Shown here: piece after piece, positions 8,299 through 17,527 of the stretch
Numbering within the stretch: the first letter of the stretch is position 1
Layout of the letters: each line of letters begins with the position of its first letter
From: Bhargavaea cecembensis
GTDB lineage: Bacteria; Bacillota; Bacilli; Bacillales_A; Planococcaceae
DNA: 64,000 nt
NCBI RefSeq assembly: GCF_000826125.2
Contig: NZ_LN651372.1
Span: 511,952 to 575,951 of the forward strand
Direction of reading: 5' to 3'
Made by a program: the position numbers and the translations under genes
The notes under the pieces: generated by a model
Database searches by the model: none
What the model saw: only the letters and a program-made list of their open reading frames with translations
Told to the model about the DNA's origin: nothing

Positions 8299-9636
8299 AT
8301 GAGTCTTAGTCTTATCGGCTTTCTGATCATTCTCGTGATCGTCGCGCTGCTCATCAGCGGCCGGGTGACGCCGATCGTCGCCATGGTGCTGCCGCCGATC
8401 ATCGGTGCGCTCATCGCCGGATTCGCATTCGCCGAAATCGGCGATTTCTTCAATGACGGCGTGAAGTCCGTCATTTCGGTCGCCGTCATGTTCATCTTCG
8501 CCATCATCTTCTTCGGCATCTTGCAGGATGTCGGCCTGTTCGAGCCGCTCATCAACAAGATGGTCGCCTTCTCCCGCGGGAATGTCATCATCGTCAGCCT
8601 CGTGACGGTCCTGATCGCCATGGTCGCCCATCTGGACGGGTCCGGGGCGTCGACTTTCCTGATCACGGTTCCGGCCCTGCTTCCGGTGTACAAGCGGCTC
8701 AAGATGAATCCGTACCTCCTGCTGCTGCTCGTCGGCGGAGCCGCCAGCATCATGAACATGCTGCCATGGGCCGGCCCGCTCGGACGCGTCGCCTCCGTGC
8801 TGGAAATGGACGTCACTGAGTTGTGGCGCCCGCTCATCCCGGTCCAGCTCATCGGCATTGTCATCATGATTATCATCGCCGTCCTGCTCGGACTCCGGGA
8901 ACAGCGCCGGATCACGAAGGCATACGGATCGCTTGAAGCGGCCGCGGCGATCGATGTCCCCGCGGATGATCCGTTCTCGGGCGGCGTGGAAACCGACTCG
9001 GAAGCCCGGTCGCTGGCACGTCCGAAGCTGATCTGGTTCAACGCAGTTCTCGCGGTCGCCGTCATCGGCCTGCTCGTCTGGGGAATCGTCCCCGCCGGAC
9101 TCGCCTTCATGATCGGGGTCAGCATCGCGCTTCCCGTCAACTACCCGAAAGTCAACGACCAGATGGCACGCATCCGGGCGCATGCACCGAGCGCACTCAC
9201 GATGGCGTCCATCATCCTGGCGGCCGGCCTGTTCCTCGGCATCCTGAACGGCACCGGCATGCTCGATGCGATCGCCGGAGATGTGGTCACCGTCATGCCT
9301 GGAGCCATTGCCCCGTATCTGCATATCATCATCGGCGTGCTCGGCCTGCCGTTTGATCTGATTCTCAGCACCGACGCCTACTACTTCGGCCTGTTCCCGG
9401 TCGTCGAGCAGATCGCCGCCGGCTTCGGGATCGATTCTCTGTCGACCGCCTACTCGATGATCGTCGGGAACATCGTCGGCACATTCGTCTCCCCGCTCGC
9501 GCCGGGCGTCTGGCTCGCTCTCGGCCTGTCGGGGCTCGAAATGGGCAAGCATCTGCGCTACTCGTTCTTCTGGATGTGGGGCATCGCCCTCATCCTGCTG
9601 TTCGCCTCTGTATTGATCGGCGTCATTGCCGTCTGA
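8299..9636 (+). CDS. citM: CitMHS-family metal-citrate:proton symporter
   Basis: A 445-residue inner-membrane carrier with about 12 hydrophobic segments. The N-terminal half holds HLDGSGASTFLITVPALLPVY, and the C-terminal half NIVGTFVSPLAPGVWLALGL, both typical of CitM/CitH. These import citrate complexed to Mg2+ or another divalent cation. AGGAGG precedes the ATG at 8299. Position after a CitA/CitB-class two-component pair and a cre site gives a complete substrate-induced, glucose-repressed citrate uptake unit. Metal preference cannot be read from sequence. Confidence 0.92.
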   Translation: MSLSLIGFLIILVIVALLISGRVTPIVAMVLPPIIGALIAGFAFAEIGDFFNDGVKSVISVAVMFIFAIIFFGILQDVGLFEPLINKMVAFSRGNVIIVSLVTVLIAMVAHLDGSGASTFLITVPALLPVYKRLKMNPYLLLLLVGGAASIMNMLPWAGPLGRVASVLEMDVTELWRPLIPVQLIGIVIMIIIAVLLGLREQRRITKAYGSLEAAAAIDVPADDPFSGGVETDSEARSLARPKLIWFNAVLAVAVIGLLVWGIVPAGLAFMIGVSIALPVNYPKVNDQMARIRAHAPSALTMASIILAAGLFLGILNGTGMLDAIAGDVVTVMPGAIAPYLHIIIGVLGLPFDLILSTDAYYFGLFPVVEQIAAGFGIDSLSTAYSMIVGNIVGTFVSPLAPGVWLALGLSGLEMGKHLRYSFFWMWGIALILLFASVLIGVIAV

Positions 9637-9643
9637 AAGCACG

Positions 9644-9684
9644 AAAAACTCCTCCGGAACGGATATCCGGAGGAGTTTTTCATT
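9644..9684. terminator. Bidirectional terminator between citM and the MFS gene
   Basis: Perfect 15-bp stem (9644-9658 with 9666-9680) with a 7-base loop. A-run on the left and T-run on the right serve both converging genes. Confidence 0.85.
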
Positions 9685-9689
9685 TTCGT

Positions 9690-11318
9690 TTATTTTCCAT
9701 TCTGCACGGAAGCCGTTTCGGCTTTGACATTTCCCTTTTCCCCGGGGGATGCCGCCGGCTTTCCGGCGCTCATCGCCGAGACAAGCGGGATTGCCCGCAG
9801 GAAGACGGCGACGATGATGGCGACGACCATGATGATCGCCCCGGCCAGGAACGTCGTCGTCAGGGCATCGCTGAACACCTCGCGCACCGAGGCAACAAGC
9901 TGTTCGGCGACCGGTCTCAGATCGGCCGGCATGCCGCCGATCATTTCGTCGAGGCGGGGCTGGTCAAGCAGATTTTCCGGATTCATGAGCGATCCGAACT
10001 GCTTTGCCTGTTCAGGCGGCAGCTCTGCCATCCCGCCGGCACCGCCCGAAGCGAATGATTCCTGCATTTTTGAAGCCATCCTGGAACTCATGACCGCGCC
10101 GAGGATCCCGATGCCCATCGTGTTGCCGAGCGAGCGGAACAGCTGGGACGATGCGGACGCGACGCCGAGTTCGCGGAAGCTGACCGCGTTTTGGACCGTC
10201 AGGGAAAAGACCGGCATGCTTGCCCCGAGCCCGATTCCGATGATGCACAGATAGCTGACGAGCACGTAGACAGGCGTGGCCGGGCCAATCGAAGACAAGA
10301 GGAAGATGCCGAGTGCCGTGATGCTCAGTCCCATAATGGCGAGGCCTTTGTATTTCCCTGTTTTCGTCATGAAGTTGCCGGCGAACGTCGTGGCGAACAC
10401 CATGACGATCGACATCGGCATCATGATATAGCCCGATCCGCTCGGGGAAATTCCCTTGACGCCCTGAATGAAGAACGGCGCATAGATCATGACGCCCATC
10501 ATGCCCATCCCGAGCAGGAAACCGGCGATGTTGGAAACCGTGACGATGTCATTTTTGAACAGCGAGAGCGGCAGCACCGGCGTCTTCACCTTCGACTCGA
10601 CGAAGACGAAGACTGCGAGCGCGACCGCGGTCAGGCCGAACAGCCCGAGGATCTGCCAGGACGACCAGGCGTATTTGCCCGGGCCTTCCCCCGCCAGGCT
10701 GAAGGCGAGGAGAAGCGACACGATGGTGACCGTCAGGAAAAGCGAACCGATATAGTCAATCGATTCCCCTTCGCGCTTCGCGGTTTTCGGGAACAGCTTG
10801 AAAATCATCGCGAACGCCACGATTCCGAGCGGCAGGAACACCCAGAACACCCAGTGCCAGTCGAAATGGTCGACGAGGAATCCGCCCATGAGCGGTCCGA
10901 GCACACTGGAGATGCCGAAAATACCGCTCATCAAGCCGGTCCAGCGCGCCCGCTCCCTCGGCAGATACAGGTCGCCGACCGCGGTGAATGCCGTCGACAT
11001 GATCATCCCGCCGCCGATGCCGGTGATGCCCCGGAAGATGATGAGCTGAAAGATGTCCGCGGACAGGCCCGACAAGAAGGCGCCGACCATGAAGATCCCG
11101 ATTCCTCCAAGCAGGAACGGCTTCCGTCCGTAAATGTCCGACAGCTTGCCGACGAGGATCGTCGCAACCGCCATCGTGAGCAGGTAGGTCGTGATCACCC
11201 AAGTATAATAGTCCATGCCGCCGAGACTGGCGATGATGCGCGGCATCGCCACTCCGATGATCGTCTGGTTGATCGCCGAGAAGAACATCGCGACCATGAT
11301 GGCGATCATGATCGTCAC
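9690..11318 (-). CDS. DHA2-family MFS multidrug transporter (EmrB/QacA-like)
   Basis: A 542-residue, 14-segment major-facilitator protein. The antiporter signature is visible: Asp/Arg motif GKLSDIYGRKPFLLGG after TM2 and the motif-C segment GLMSGIFGISSVLGPLMGG in TM5. Predicted proton-driven drug efflux. I use the GTG at 11318, preceded by ACGGAG; the next in-frame ATG is three codons later. The gene follows a marR repressor by 26 bases on the same strand, so the pair is almost certainly one operon with ligand-induced expression. Substrate unknown. Confidence 0.88.
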   Translation of the reverse strand: MTIMIAIMVAMFFSAINQTIIGVAMPRIIASLGGMDYYTWVITTYLLTMAVATILVGKLSDIYGRKPFLLGGIGIFMVGAFLSGLSADIFQLIIFRGITGIGGGMIMSTAFTAVGDLYLPRERARWTGLMSGIFGISSVLGPLMGGFLVDHFDWHWVFWVFLPLGIVAFAMIFKLFPKTAKREGESIDYIGSLFLTVTIVSLLLAFSLAGEGPGKYAWSSWQILGLFGLTAVALAVFVFVESKVKTPVLPLSLFKNDIVTVSNIAGFLLGMGMMGVMIYAPFFIQGVKGISPSGSGYIMMPMSIVMVFATTFAGNFMTKTGKYKGLAIMGLSITALGIFLLSSIGPATPVYVLVSYLCIIGIGLGASMPVFSLTVQNAVSFRELGVASASSQLFRSLGNTMGIGILGAVMSSRMASKMQESFASGGAGGMAELPPEQAKQFGSLMNPENLLDQPRLDEMIGGMPADLRPVAEQLVASVREVFSDALTTTFLAGAIIMVVAIIVAVFLRAIPLVSAMSAGKPAASPGEKGNVKAETASVQNGK

Positions 11319-11344
11319 TTTCTGTTTCTCCGTTAAATGATGGT

Positions 11345-11800
11345 TTATCCGTTTTCCCCCTCGTCTTTCATCGCCCGGAGTGCGTGCCGGGCTTCGTCGA
11401 ACACATCAACGAATTTCTCCAGGTCCTCTCCTTCCAGATGGCCGAATACTTGCTTCATCGCAGCGTGGCCCTGCTCCCGCAGTCCTTTGAGCACATGCCG
11501 TCCTTCATCGGTCAGTTCCAGGTAGACGACCCGCCGGTCTTCCGCGTCCCGCGTCCTGGTAACAAATCCGCGCTCCAGCAATTTATCCGAAGCACTCGTC
11601 ACCGCCCCGCCCGTCAGCTGCAGCGACTCGGCGAGCCGGGACATGCGCACCCGCCCTTCCTTTTCGAGCAAGGAGACGAGATAAGCCTGCGAACCCGGCA
11701 GTTCCGATGCAAAGACACGGGCCCATAGATTCCCCATTCCCCTCGTCACTTCCCAGTACAGCTCTTCGAACCGGGTGAAACGATCCCGTTCATCATTCAT
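11345..11800 (-). CDS. MarR-family transcriptional repressor
   Basis: A 151-residue winged-helix protein. The DNA-binding core is RMSRLAESLQLTGGAVTSASDKLLERGFVTRT with the wing RDAEDRRVVYLELTDEG. First gene of an operon with the MFS exporter, and it has a consensus promoter whose start region carries a repeat suited for autoregulation. Likely binds a toxic or phenolic ligand and derepresses the exporter. Confidence 0.9.
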   Translation of the reverse strand: MNDERDRFTRFEELYWEVTRGMGNLWARVFASELPGSQAYLVSLLEKEGRVRMSRLAESLQLTGGAVTSASDKLLERGFVTRTRDAEDRRVVYLELTDEGRHVLKGLREQGHAAMKQVFGHLEGEDLEKFVDVFDEARHALRAMKDEGENG

Positions 11801-11832
11801 GTCAGGCCCTCCTTTTCTTCATCGCATAAATA

Positions 11833-11856
11833 GTTTAATCGTTGAATCATTTAATC
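11833..11856. promoter_or_regulatory. Putative MarR operator
   Basis: Three closely spaced GATT(A/C)AA-type elements on the minus strand immediately downstream of the -10 box, at 8-9 base intervals. AT-rich against a GC-rich background. Position fits a repressor site; the exact dyad used by the protein is not obvious. Confidence 0.55.
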
Positions 11857-11885
11857 AGTATAAGGAGTGGCTGCCGGAATGTCAA
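11857..11885 (-). promoter_or_regulatory. Sigma-A promoter of the marR-MFS operon
   Basis: TTGACA (11880-11885), 17-base spacer, TATACT (11857-11862) on the minus strand. Confidence 0.85.
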
Positions 11886-11914
11886 TCGTGTTGTTTTGGA
11901 GGAATAGAGGGAAT

Positions 11915-11952
11915 CGAAGAAACCTCTCCCCGGGCGAATCTGGGGAGAGGTT
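11915..11952 (-). terminator. Terminator of the YlmA-like ATPase gene
   Basis: AACCTCTCCCC (11921-11931) pairs with 11942-11952. In the minus direction it is followed by TTTCTTC, a modest U tract. Confidence 0.6.
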
Positions 11953-11967
11953 GTTGGATTGACTGAT

Positions 11968-12765
11968 TCAGCTGGTTGTCCGGACCATCGTTCCCTTAGA
12001 CAGAGACGGCCGCCCGCCGAGCCAGGAGACATTCACCGGCATGCCGAAAAAGGCGGAGAGCTGCGGGCCGCTGATCAGGTCGGCGGTATTTCCGGCTGCG
12101 AACACGCTGCCCTCTTTCAAAAGAAGGGTTTTATTGAATTCGGGGAGGATCTCTTCAACGTGATGGGTCACGTACAGGATGGTCGGTCCGTCCGGCCGCC
12201 GGGCGATGCGGGCGACCGACTCGAGCAGTTCTTCGCGTGCAATGAAATCCAGGCCGTTCGTCGGCTCGTCGAGGATCAGGAGCGCCGGGTCGGCCATGAG
12301 CGCGCGGCCGATGAGGACCCGCTGCTTCTCCCCCTGCGAGAGTGTGCCGAAATTCCGGTTGGCGTATTCCAGGCAGCCGAGTTCCTTCAGGATGTCCACG
12401 CCTTTCCGGTCGGTTTCGGCATTCGTTTCCTCATACAGGCCGATTGACGCGAACGCGCCGCTCAGCACGACTTCATAGGCATTCTCGTCCGGCCGGATCT
12501 TCTGGCCGACCGACGAAGAGACGAAGCCGATCTGCTTTCTCAGCCGCTCCGCGAGGTACGTCTTGCCGAATTCCAATCCGAGCACGCGGACCGTTCCTTC
12601 GGTCGGGAACAGGTAGGCATTGATGAGCTCAAGCAGCGACGTCTTCCCCGAGCCGTTCAGCCCGTACAGCACCCAGTGATCCCCTTTTTCCACCCGCCAG
12701 TCGATCTCTTTCAGCACCCACCGGCCGTCCCGCTTTCGGGACACGTTCTCCATCTCCAGAATCAT
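11968..12765 (-). CDS. ABC transporter ATP-binding protein, YlmA-like
   Basis: A 265-residue ABC ATPase with Walker A GLNGSGKTS, signature LSQGEKQRVLIGRAL, Walker B LLILDEPTNGLD and switch His in YVTHHVEEI. It resembles B. subtilis YlmA and the ModF class, which lack a cognate permease gene nearby; none is present here either. It could energise an unlinked membrane partner or act as a soluble ATPase. Substrate not assignable. Confidence 0.85.
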   Translation of the reverse strand: MILEMENVSRKRDGRWVLKEIDWRVEKGDHWVLYGLNGSGKTSLLELINAYLFPTEGTVRVLGLEFGKTYLAERLRKQIGFVSSSVGQKIRPDENAYEVVLSGAFASIGLYEETNAETDRKGVDILKELGCLEYANRNFGTLSQGEKQRVLIGRALMADPALLILDEPTNGLDFIAREELLESVARIARRPDGPTILYVTHHVEEILPEFNKTLLLKEGSVFAAGNTADLISGPQLSAFFGMPVNVSWLGGRPSLSKGTMVRTTS

Positions 12766-12825
12766 CGCGTTCCCCTTCTCACTTTTCTGACTTTCACCGA
12801 TTGTACACCAAGCCCCGCGAATACG

Positions 12826-12850
12826 AAAAGCCCTCCCGGCACGGGAAGGC
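12826..12850 (-). terminator. Terminator of the pst-phoU operon
   Basis: GCCCTCCCG (12830-12838) pairs with CGGGAAGGC (12842-12850) with one mismatch; the minus-strand transcript then reads TTTTCG. It lies 75 bases beyond the end of repeat array A, so the array is inside the phoU 3' UTR. Confidence 0.65.
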
Positions 12851-12854
12851 CATT

Positions 12855-12925
12855 CTTAACATTCAAAGCGATTTGCTTAACATTCGGGACGTCTTTCTTA
12901 ACATACAGACCGTTTTGCTTAACAT
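12855..12925. repeat. Array A: phased 21-bp direct repeats in the phoU 3' UTR
   Basis: Four copies of a unit beginning CTTAACAT(T/A)C start at 12855, 12876, 12897 and 12918, exactly 21 bases apart. The first ten bases are conserved and the other eleven vary (for example AAAGCGATTTG, GGGACGTCTTT). The array lies between the phoU stop and its terminator. No CRISPR-like spacer, no transposon end. Confidence 0.9.
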
Positions 12926-12939
12926 TCGCCGTTCCGCCG

Positions 12940-13608
12940 TCAATTCAAGTGATAATGTTCGCCCTTCGTCAGGTAGAGGATGCTTTCCGCCATGTTCGTC
13001 GTGTGGTCGCCGACGCGCTCGAGGTCACGGCAGATGAAGGCGAGCTGGGTGATCTGGTTGATCCGGCGGGGCGTGACGGTCATGAGCTGCATGAGCTCGC
13101 GGATCTGTTCGCCGTACATCCGGTCGACCCGGTCGTCGACTTCGGCGAGCTCGAGTGCGAGTTTCGGGTTTTCCAGGTCGTAGGCTTCGAAGGCATGCCG
13201 GAGCATCTCCTGCACGATGGCCGCCATTTTGGGGATGTCGACGATCGGCTTGATGAGCGGTTCTGTGCCGATCCGGATCGTGCACTTGGCGATGTTCACC
13301 GCAAGGTCCCCGATCCGCTCGACGTCCGTCGAGATCTTCAGCGCCGTGATGATGCGCCGGAGATCGGTCGCGACGGGCTGCTGGTGGGCGATGAGCTGGA
13401 TGACCCGGTTGTTGATCTCCTCGTCCATTCGGTTGATCTCCCCGTCGCCGTCGATGACGACCTGGGCGAGCAGCTGGTTCTGCTCCCTTAGGGCGATCAT
13501 CGAATCGTCGAGCGCCCGTCCGGCGAGATCCGTCATGCGGAGCAGTGTCTGCTTCAATGCCTGGAGTTCCTGATCGAATGTTTTTCTCACACTCTTCATC
13601 TCTCTCAT
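12940..13608 (-). CDS. phoU: Phosphate transport regulator PhoU
   Basis: A 222-residue all-helical protein with two PhoU repeats carrying the E/DxxxD metal-binding pattern (for example RMDEEIN and VDDRVDRMYGEQI). PhoU damps PhoR/PhoP signalling and Pst transport when phosphate is plentiful. Last gene of pstSCAB-phoU, 12 bases after pstB. Note that B. subtilis lacks phoU at its pst locus, so this arrangement is of the more general bacterial type. Confidence 0.93.
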   Translation of the reverse strand: MREMKSVRKTFDQELQALKQTLLRMTDLAGRALDDSMIALREQNQLLAQVVIDGDGEINRMDEEINNRVIQLIAHQQPVATDLRRIITALKISTDVERIGDLAVNIAKCTIRIGTEPLIKPIVDIPKMAAIVQEMLRHAFEAYDLENPKLALELAEVDDRVDRMYGEQIRELMQLMTVTPRRINQITQLAFICRDLERVGDHTTNMAESILYLTKGEHYHLN

Positions 13609-13620
13609 CTGACGCCCTCC

Positions 13621-14457
13621 TCAGCCGAATCGGCCTGAAATATAGTCTTCCGTCCGCCGGTCGTCCGGGTTGGAGAAGATGCGGTCCGTCTCGCCGGATT
13701 CGACGACTTCCCCGTTCAGGAAGAACGCGGTCCTGTCGGAGATCCGGGCGGCCTGCTGCATGTTGTGCGTGACGATGACGATCGAGTAGCCGGCCCGCAG
13801 TTCCTGGACGAGCTCTTCCACTTTCAGCGTGGAGATCGGATCAAGCGCGGACGTCGGTTCATCCATGAGGATCACATCCGGTTCGATGGCGAGCGCGCGG
13901 GCGATGCAGATCCGCTGCTGCTGTCCGCCCGAGAGCGAGTAGGCGTTCGTCCCGAGACGGTCCTTCACTTCTTCCCAGATGGCTGCGCCCCGGAGGCTTT
14001 TCTCGACGATCTCATCGAGGATCTTCCGGTTCCGGATGCCGTGGATGCGCGGACCGTAGGCGATATTGTCATAGATCGACTTCGGGAACGGATTCGGTTT
14101 CTGGAACACCATCCCAACCTTCGTCCGGAGTTCCTCGACCGGAAATCCGCGCCCGAAGATGTCCCGGCCCCTGTACTGGATTTCGCCGGAAATCCTCACC
14201 CCGTCGGTGAGCTCCACCATCCGGTTGAGCGTTTTCAGATAGGTCGACTTGCCGCAGCCGGACGGTCCGATGATCGCGGTCACTTCATTTTCCCGGATCG
14301 GGAGGTCGATGTTCTTCAGCGCATGGCGGGTGCCGTACCAGAGGTTGAGCCCCTTCGCATCAAACACGGGCGGCGCGGAAGCCGCACCGATTGCCGGATG
14401 CCGCTCTGCAGGCCTCAATCCCGCCCGCTCGCGGGTCCGTTCCATCACTTGCACCAT
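13621..14457 (-). CDS. pstB: Phosphate ABC transporter ATP-binding protein PstB
   Basis: A 278-residue ATPase with Walker [17 protein letters not shown], signature [16 protein letters not shown], Walker [14 protein letters not shown] and H-loop IVTHNMQQA. The N-terminal 30 residues are a variable extension. It drives phosphate uptake by PstCA. Single pstB here, where B. subtilis has pstBA and pstBB. Confidence 0.95.
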   Translation of the reverse strand: MVQVMERTRERAGLRPAERHPAIGAASAPPVFDAKGLNLWYGTRHALKNIDLPIRENEVTAIIGPSGCGKSTYLKTLNRMVELTDGVRISGEIQYRGRDIFGRGFPVEELRTKVGMVFQKPNPFPKSIYDNIAYGPRIHGIRNRKILDEIVEKSLRGAAIWEEVKDRLGTNAYSLSGGQQQRICIARALAIEPDVILMDEPTSALDPISTLKVEELVQELRAGYSIVIVTHNMQQAARISDRTAFFLNGEVVESGETDRIFSNPDDRRTEDYISGRFG

Positions 14458-14476
14458 TTTCGTTTCCTCCTAATCG

Positions 14477-15382
14477 TCAATAGCGTTTCTGGAATCTGTT
14501 CCGGATGAGCACGGCGACGGAATTCATGAGCAGCAGCAGTCCCAATAGAACGATGATGCCGGCGGCCGCGATTCCTTGGAAGTCCGGCTGCGGCCGCTTC
14601 GCCCAGTCATAGATCTGCATCGGCAGGGCCGTGAAGGTGTCCATCACGCCAGCAGGCAGGAACTGGATGATGACCGGCACGCCGATCACGATGAGCGGCG
14701 CCGTCTCGCCGATCGCCCGGGACAGCGCCAGGATGCTTCCTGTCAGGATGCCCGGGACAGCTCCCGGCAGCACGACCCGCAGGATCGTCTGCCACTTGGT
14801 CGCCCCCATTGCGTACGAGGCTTCGCGCACATCGCGCGGCACTGCGCGGATCGCTTCCTGAGAGGCGACGATGATGACCGGCAGGATGAGCAGGCTCATC
14901 GTGAATCCGGCGGCGAGGATGCTGTTGCCGAGGGCGAGCGTCCGGACGAAGATCGTCAGGCCGAGAAGTCCGAACACGACGGACGGGACGCCGGCGAGGT
15001 TGGAGATGTTCATCCGGATGAAATCGGTGATCCGGTTCTTCCTCGCATACTCTTCCAGGTAGACAGCTGTGCCGACGCCGAGGAACATCGACAGCGGAGC
15101 GACGACCCCCATCAGCCAGAGCGTGCCGGTGATCGCCGCCCGGATGCCCGCCTTTTCCGGAATCCGGGAAGCGAAGTTCTCAAAGAAAGCGGGCGACAGA
15201 TGGCCGAGGCCCTGCGACAGGATCCGGTAGAACAGGATGCCGAGCACGAGCAGAGCGAGCAGCGTCGCGCCGAGGAACAGGATGCGGAAGACGGCATTGA
15301 CCGCTTTCCTCACGCCGATCCGCCCCGTGACGGCCTCCCGGTCGACAAGTGCCCGGGCAGGCGGCCTTTCGGTGATTCTCAT
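14477..15382 (-). CDS. pstA: Phosphate ABC transporter permease PstA
   Basis: A 301-residue membrane protein, six predicted helices, with the BPD_transp_1 (EAA) loop REASYAMGATKWQTILRVVLPGAVPGILTG that contacts PstB. Starts one base after the end of pstC, implying translational coupling. Forms the phosphate channel with PstC. Confidence 0.95.
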   Translation of the reverse strand: MRITERPPARALVDREAVTGRIGVRKAVNAVFRILFLGATLLALLVLGILFYRILSQGLGHLSPAFFENFASRIPEKAGIRAAITGTLWLMGVVAPLSMFLGVGTAVYLEEYARKNRITDFIRMNISNLAGVPSVVFGLLGLTIFVRTLALGNSILAAGFTMSLLILPVIIVASQEAIRAVPRDVREASYAMGATKWQTILRVVLPGAVPGILTGSILALSRAIGETAPLIVIGVPVIIQFLPAGVMDTFTALPMQIYDWAKRPQPDFQGIAAAGIIVLLGLLLLMNSVAVLIRNRFQKRY

Positions 15383-15383
15383 C

Positions 15384-16334
15384 TCAGTAAGCCTCCCTGA
15401 AGCGTTTCGTGATGCGGTGGGCGGCCCAGTTCATGAGCAGCGTGAACAGGAACAGCGTGAATCCGACCGCATAGATCGAGTAGTAGATCGGCGTGCCGTA
15501 GCCGGCGTCGCCCGTCGAGACCTGGACGATGTAGGCGGTCATCGTCTGGATCGAGTCCGTCAAGTCGAGATCGAGCCTCGGCGTCGACCCGCCGGCAAGC
15601 GACACGATCATCGTCTCCCCGATCGCCCGGGACGCGGCGAGCACGACCGAGGCGAGGATGCCGGACAAGGCGGCCGGAAGCACGACCTTTATCGCCACTT
15701 CCAGCCGGGTCGCCCCCATCGCGAGCGCCCCTTCCCGGATCGGGTTCGGGACTGCGGACATCGCTTCTTCCGAAAGCGAGGCGATCATCGGAATGATCAT
15801 GATTCCGACGACGATGCCGGGGCTCAGCGCATTGAAGATCTTCAGGTCCGGAATCACAGACTGGAGAAGAGGCGTCACGAACGTCAGCGCGAAAAATCCG
15901 TAGACGATCGTCGGAACGCCGGCCAGCACTTCAAGGACCGGCTTGATCAATTTCCTTGTCCGCTCCGACGCATATTCGCTCAAATAAATGGCTGCAGACA
16001 GCCCGATCGGCACTGCGGTCGCGACGGCGATGAGCGTCACCTTCAGCGTCCCGGCGATCAGCGGCAGGATGCCGAACTGTGCGTCCTTGTTGGAGAACGG
16101 CATCCACTCCGTCCCGGCCACGAACGACCAGAACGGCACTTTCGAAAAGAACGTCACCGTCTCCGTGATCAGCGTGGCGACAATTCCGACGGTGGTCAGC
16201 ACGGACACTGCGGCGATCAGGAACAGGACGACCGGAACCGCGCGTTCCGCCGCCTGTTTTCGTTTGCTTCCCGAAGACTGTGCAATCATCTCCCGTACAG
16301 AGGACCGTTTCGTCGCTGCCGGATTTCCCATCAT
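15384..16334 (-). CDS. pstC: Phosphate ABC transporter permease PstC
   Basis: A 316-residue permease with six helices after a basic N-terminus and the EAA loop REGALAMGATRLEVAIKVVLPAALSGI. Follows pstS by 24 bases. Partner of PstA in the phosphate translocation channel. Confidence 0.95.
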   Translation of the reverse strand: MMGNPAATKRSSVREMIAQSSGSKRKQAAERAVPVVLFLIAAVSVLTTVGIVATLITETVTFFSKVPFWSFVAGTEWMPFSNKDAQFGILPLIAGTLKVTLIAVATAVPIGLSAAIYLSEYASERTRKLIKPVLEVLAGVPTIVYGFFALTFVTPLLQSVIPDLKIFNALSPGIVVGIMIIPMIASLSEEAMSAVPNPIREGALAMGATRLEVAIKVVLPAALSGILASVVLAASRAIGETMIVSLAGGSTPRLDLDLTDSIQTMTAYIVQVSTGDAGYGTPIYYSIYAVGFTLFLFTLLMNWAAHRITKRFREAY

Positions 16335-16358
16335 TGAACCTCCTGTTCCCGCGGCCGG

Positions 16359-17330
16359 TTATTTGGTGAATTCCGCGAGTTTCGCTTTGCCTTCTTCATA
16401 TTGCTCTTCCGGAAGGGAGACATAGCCGACCGATTCAGCCAGGTCGCCTGCATGGTCGAGAACATAGCCGAAGAAGTCCCGCGTCGCCGCATCTTCCGAG
16501 AGTGCCTGGTTGCTCACATATGTGAAGAGCGGACGGGACAGCGGGGCGTATTCGCCGGATTCGATCGTGTCGCTGTCCGGCTCGACTCCTTCAACCGATA
16601 CGGCCTTCACCGTGCCTTCATTGGCCACGTAGTACGCATAGCCGAAGAAGCCGATCGCGTTCTTGTCCGCCTGCACGCCCTGGACGAGCACATTGTCATC
16701 TTCCGAGAGCATCGCGTCCTTCACCATGTTCTCTTCTTCAAGGATCACTTCATTGAAGTAGTCATACGTTCCGGAATCGGTACCCGGCGCGTAGAAGACG
16801 ATTTTCTCATCCGGCCACTCCGGGTTGATGTCGGACCATTTCTTTTCCGTTCCGTCCTCCACCCAGATTTTCTTTAGGTCTTCGACGGTGAGGTCCGTCG
16901 CCCAGTCGTTTTCGGGATTCACCACGACCGTGAGTCCGTCATAGGCGAGCAACAACTCCGTATAATCAATGCCCGCTTCCTCGAGCTTCTGCTTTTCCTC
17001 GTCCTTGATCGGGCGGGAGGCGTTTGAGAACTGCGTTTCCCCGGCACTGAACTTCTCGAAGCCGCCGCCGGTTCCCGATACCCCGACCGTGACCCGGACA
17101 TCCGTGCCTGTTGCGGAATACTCCTCGACGAGCGCCTCCATGATCGGCGCGACCGTACTGGAGCCGTCTCCCGCCACCGTGCCTTCGACCGGCGCTTCAT
17201 CTGAAGAAGATTCCGCGGCAGTGCCCGTCTCTGCAGAAGCCCCGCCCTCCGCCGTATTTCCGCCGCATGCCCCGAGCAGCAGAGCCGACCCGACCGCCGT
17301 CAAACCGAGATAGTATTTCCAGCTTTTCAT
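16359..17330 (-). CDS. pstS: Phosphate-binding lipoprotein PstS
   Basis: A 323-residue extracellular substrate-binding protein. Signal peptide residues 1-21 end in lipobox LLGAC with Cys22 as the lipidated residue; an Ala/Ser/Glu-rich linker follows. Phosphate-binding segments GDGSSTVAPI and SGTGGGFEKF are present. I start at the ATG at 17330 (GGGGGAAC upstream), not at upstream in-frame codons that would bury the signal peptide. First gene of the pst operon behind a PhoP box. Confidence 0.95.
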   Translation of the reverse strand: MKSWKYYLGLTAVGSALLLGACGGNTAEGGASAETGTAAESSSDEAPVEGTVAGDGSSTVAPIMEALVEEYSATGTDVRVTVGVSGTGGGFEKFSAGETQFSNASRPIKDEEKQKLEEAGIDYTELLLAYDGLTVVVNPENDWATDLTVEDLKKIWVEDGTEKKWSDINPEWPDEKIVFYAPGTDSGTYDYFNEVILEEENMVKDAMLSEDDNVLVQGVQADKNAIGFFGYAYYVANEGTVKAVSVEGVEPDSDTIESGEYAPLSRPLFTYVSNQALSEDAATRDFFGYVLDHAGDLAESVGYVSLPEEQYEEGKAKLAEFTK

Positions 17331-17396
17331 GAGTTCGTTCCCCCTGGGATTCGTATTGTTTGCAGTTCCAACTTTAACTGCGGCATGTTGAGAGAG

Positions 17397-17424
17397 AATG
17401 AACAACGTGTAAAAGGATTGTAAA
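17397..17424 (-). promoter_or_regulatory. PhoP box of the pst operon
   Basis: On the minus strand three hexamers TTTACA, TTTACA and TTCATT recur with 5-base gaps (11-bp period) at 17419-17424, 17408-17413 and 17397-17402. This is the TT(A/T/C)ACA-N5 arrangement bound by PhoP~P dimers. It lies about 70-95 bases upstream of pstS, as expected for phosphate-starvation activation. Confidence 0.8.
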
Positions 17425-17527
17425 TACGAAGAGTTGGGAATTAACAGCAGTTTGGTAGAAGGGAGGGAGCCGGCTGTGATAAGGTTGGAATGTATGCGTT
17501 TTCACTTAACGGAAGGGGGAAATTTCG

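Noticed and set aside
8257..9642. 461-residue open frame antisense to citM, Asp/Glu/His-rich
   Set aside because: Opposite strand of a clear membrane-protein gene.
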